DNA from: an uncultured Eubacteriales bacterium
GTDB lineage: Bacteria > Bacillota > Clostridia > Peptostreptococcales > Anaerovoracaceae
DNA: 7,979 bases
Reading direction: 5' to 3'
Assembly (NCBI GenBank): GCA_959021945.1
Contig: CAUEYG010000052.1
Span: 1 to 7,979 of the forward strand
Position numbers and translations under genes: made by a program
Part shown: positions 7,212-7,979 of the stretch, piece after piece
How positions within the stretch are numbered: the first letter of the stretch is position 1
Layout of the letters: every line of letters begins with the position of its first letter
The notes under the pieces: generated by a model
Told to the model about the DNA's origin: nothing
Database searches by the model: none
Seen by the model: the letters and a program-made list of their open reading frames with translations, nothing else

Positions 7212-7235
7212 GTCACGTAGGAAGCGAGGTAAATT

Positions 7236-7979
7236 ATGGCGGAAACAGAAATATTGCTGGAATCAGGAACGAATGAAATGGAGATCATGGAATTCACAAT
7301 TTATGGTGAATCCTATGGCATCAATGTAGCAAAAGTAAGAGAAATTATGATGTCAGATGCAGTGAAACCCATTCCTCATTCCCATCCATGCGTAGAAGGT
7401 ATTTTTAAACCCAGAGGAATTGTGCTTACAGTTGTTGACTTGCCCAACTATCTGACCGGTCAGCCAACGGAACGGCATGAAAAAGACCTGTTTATTGTGA
7501 CCAATTTCAACAAGCTGAATATTGCCTTCCGGGTTCAGGCGGTTGTAGGAATCCAAAGAATTTCATGGGCGAATATTGAAAAACCCAATAAAACATTGAG
7601 CCGGGGAGAAGACGGCGTTGCGACAGGTATTGCCAATTATGGCAACAAGCTCATTACTATCTTGGACTTTGAAAAAATAGTAGCAGAAATTGCTCCGGAA
7701 ACAGGAATCCAAATGTCAGAGATTGACGCTCTGGGAGAACGGGGAAGAGATGACCGCGCTATTATTTTTGCTGAAGACTCGGTACTGCTGTCCAAGATGG
7801 TAGAAGACTCTCTGAAAAAGGCCGGATATGTCAATTTGCACAAATTCAATAATGGGCAGGAAGCGTGGGATTATCTCAGCAGCATCCGTGACGACAGCGA
7901 TCTGTATGAAAAAGCCAGCCTAATTATAACGGATATTGAAATGCCTAGAATGGATGGCCACCGGCTGACAAAGCTGGTC
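7236..7979 (+). CDS. cheV: Chemotaxis coupling protein CheV (3' partial)
   Basis: CheV joins a CheW-like domain, which couples receptors to the CheA kinase, to a receiver domain that is phosphorylated by CheA and aids adaptation. The frame is open from ATG 7236 to the window end: 248 codons of an expected 300 or so, so about 50-60 C-terminal residues are missing. Residues 14-155 are the CheW-like domain, including the typical EIMEFTIYGESYGINVAKVREI opening split here as EIMEF and YGINVAKVREI, then PRGIVLTVVDL. Residues from about 176 form the receiver domain: IIFAEDS supplies the acidic pair E180 and D181, and the likely phospho-acceptor is D233 in IITDIEMPRMDG. The later conserved Thr/Ser and Lys lie beyond the window. 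GAGG (7226-7229) sits 6 bases upstream, and 24 bases separate it from cheD, so it is likely in the same operon. Confidence 0.96.
   Translation, partial: MAETEILLESGTNEMEIMEFTIYGESYGINVAKVREIMMSDAVKPIPHSHPCVEGIFKPRGIVLTVVDLPNYLTGQPTERHEKDLFIVTNFNKLNIAFRVQAVVGIQRISWANIEKPNKTLSRGEDGVATGIANYGNKLITILDFEKIVAEIAPETGIQMSEIDALGERGRDDRAIIFAEDSVLLSKMVEDSLKKAGYVNLHKFNNGQEAWDYLSSIRDDSDLYEKASLIITDIEMPRMDGHRLTKLV

Overview
The window is a single, densely packed, plus-strand flagellar and chemotaxis operon, open at both ends. The gene content suggests a motile Gram-positive anaerobe, most likely of class Clostridia. Three things point there: a FliA/WhiG-type sigma gene embedded in the flagellar operon, a pair of FlgF/FlgG-type rod genes directly after it, and CheC, CheD and CheV, which together are typical of Firmicutes chemotaxis. 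Strong AGGAGG-type ribosome binding sites fit as well. The assignment is an inference from gene content and order; the species cannot be named from the sequence.

Layout: (1) 2-3759 encodes the membrane core of the flagellar type III export apparatus: the C-terminal part of FliR (cut by the window start), FlhB with an intact NPTH self-cleavage site, and FlhA with the FHIPEP-family signature. (2) 3780-4586 encodes the flagellar sigma factor (sigma-28/SigD/FliA). (3) 4588-6092 encodes two paralogous rod/hook-basal-body proteins, FlgF-like (FlhO/FlgG1-like) then FlgG-like (FlhP-like). (4) 6110-7979 encodes the chemotaxis adaptation genes cheC (CheY-P phosphatase), cheD (receptor glutamine deamidase) and cheV (CheW-receiver coupling protein, cut by the window end).

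Genes are separated by at most 38 bases, two pairs overlap (flhB/flhA by 20 bases, cheC/cheD by 8), and no terminator is visible. No stretch over 300 bases lacks a gene. I see no RNA genes, mobile elements or CRISPR. Together the genes secrete and build the rod, switch on late flagellar genes, and tune receptor signalling.

This is mostly a classical system and I found no new one. The points worth a second look are: a serine in place of the expected asparagine in the first CheC active site; the absence of flhF and flhG between flhA and the sigma gene; two abutting 10-bp palindromes in the longest intergenic gap; and a perfect sigma-28-type -10 octamer inside the sigma gene itself.
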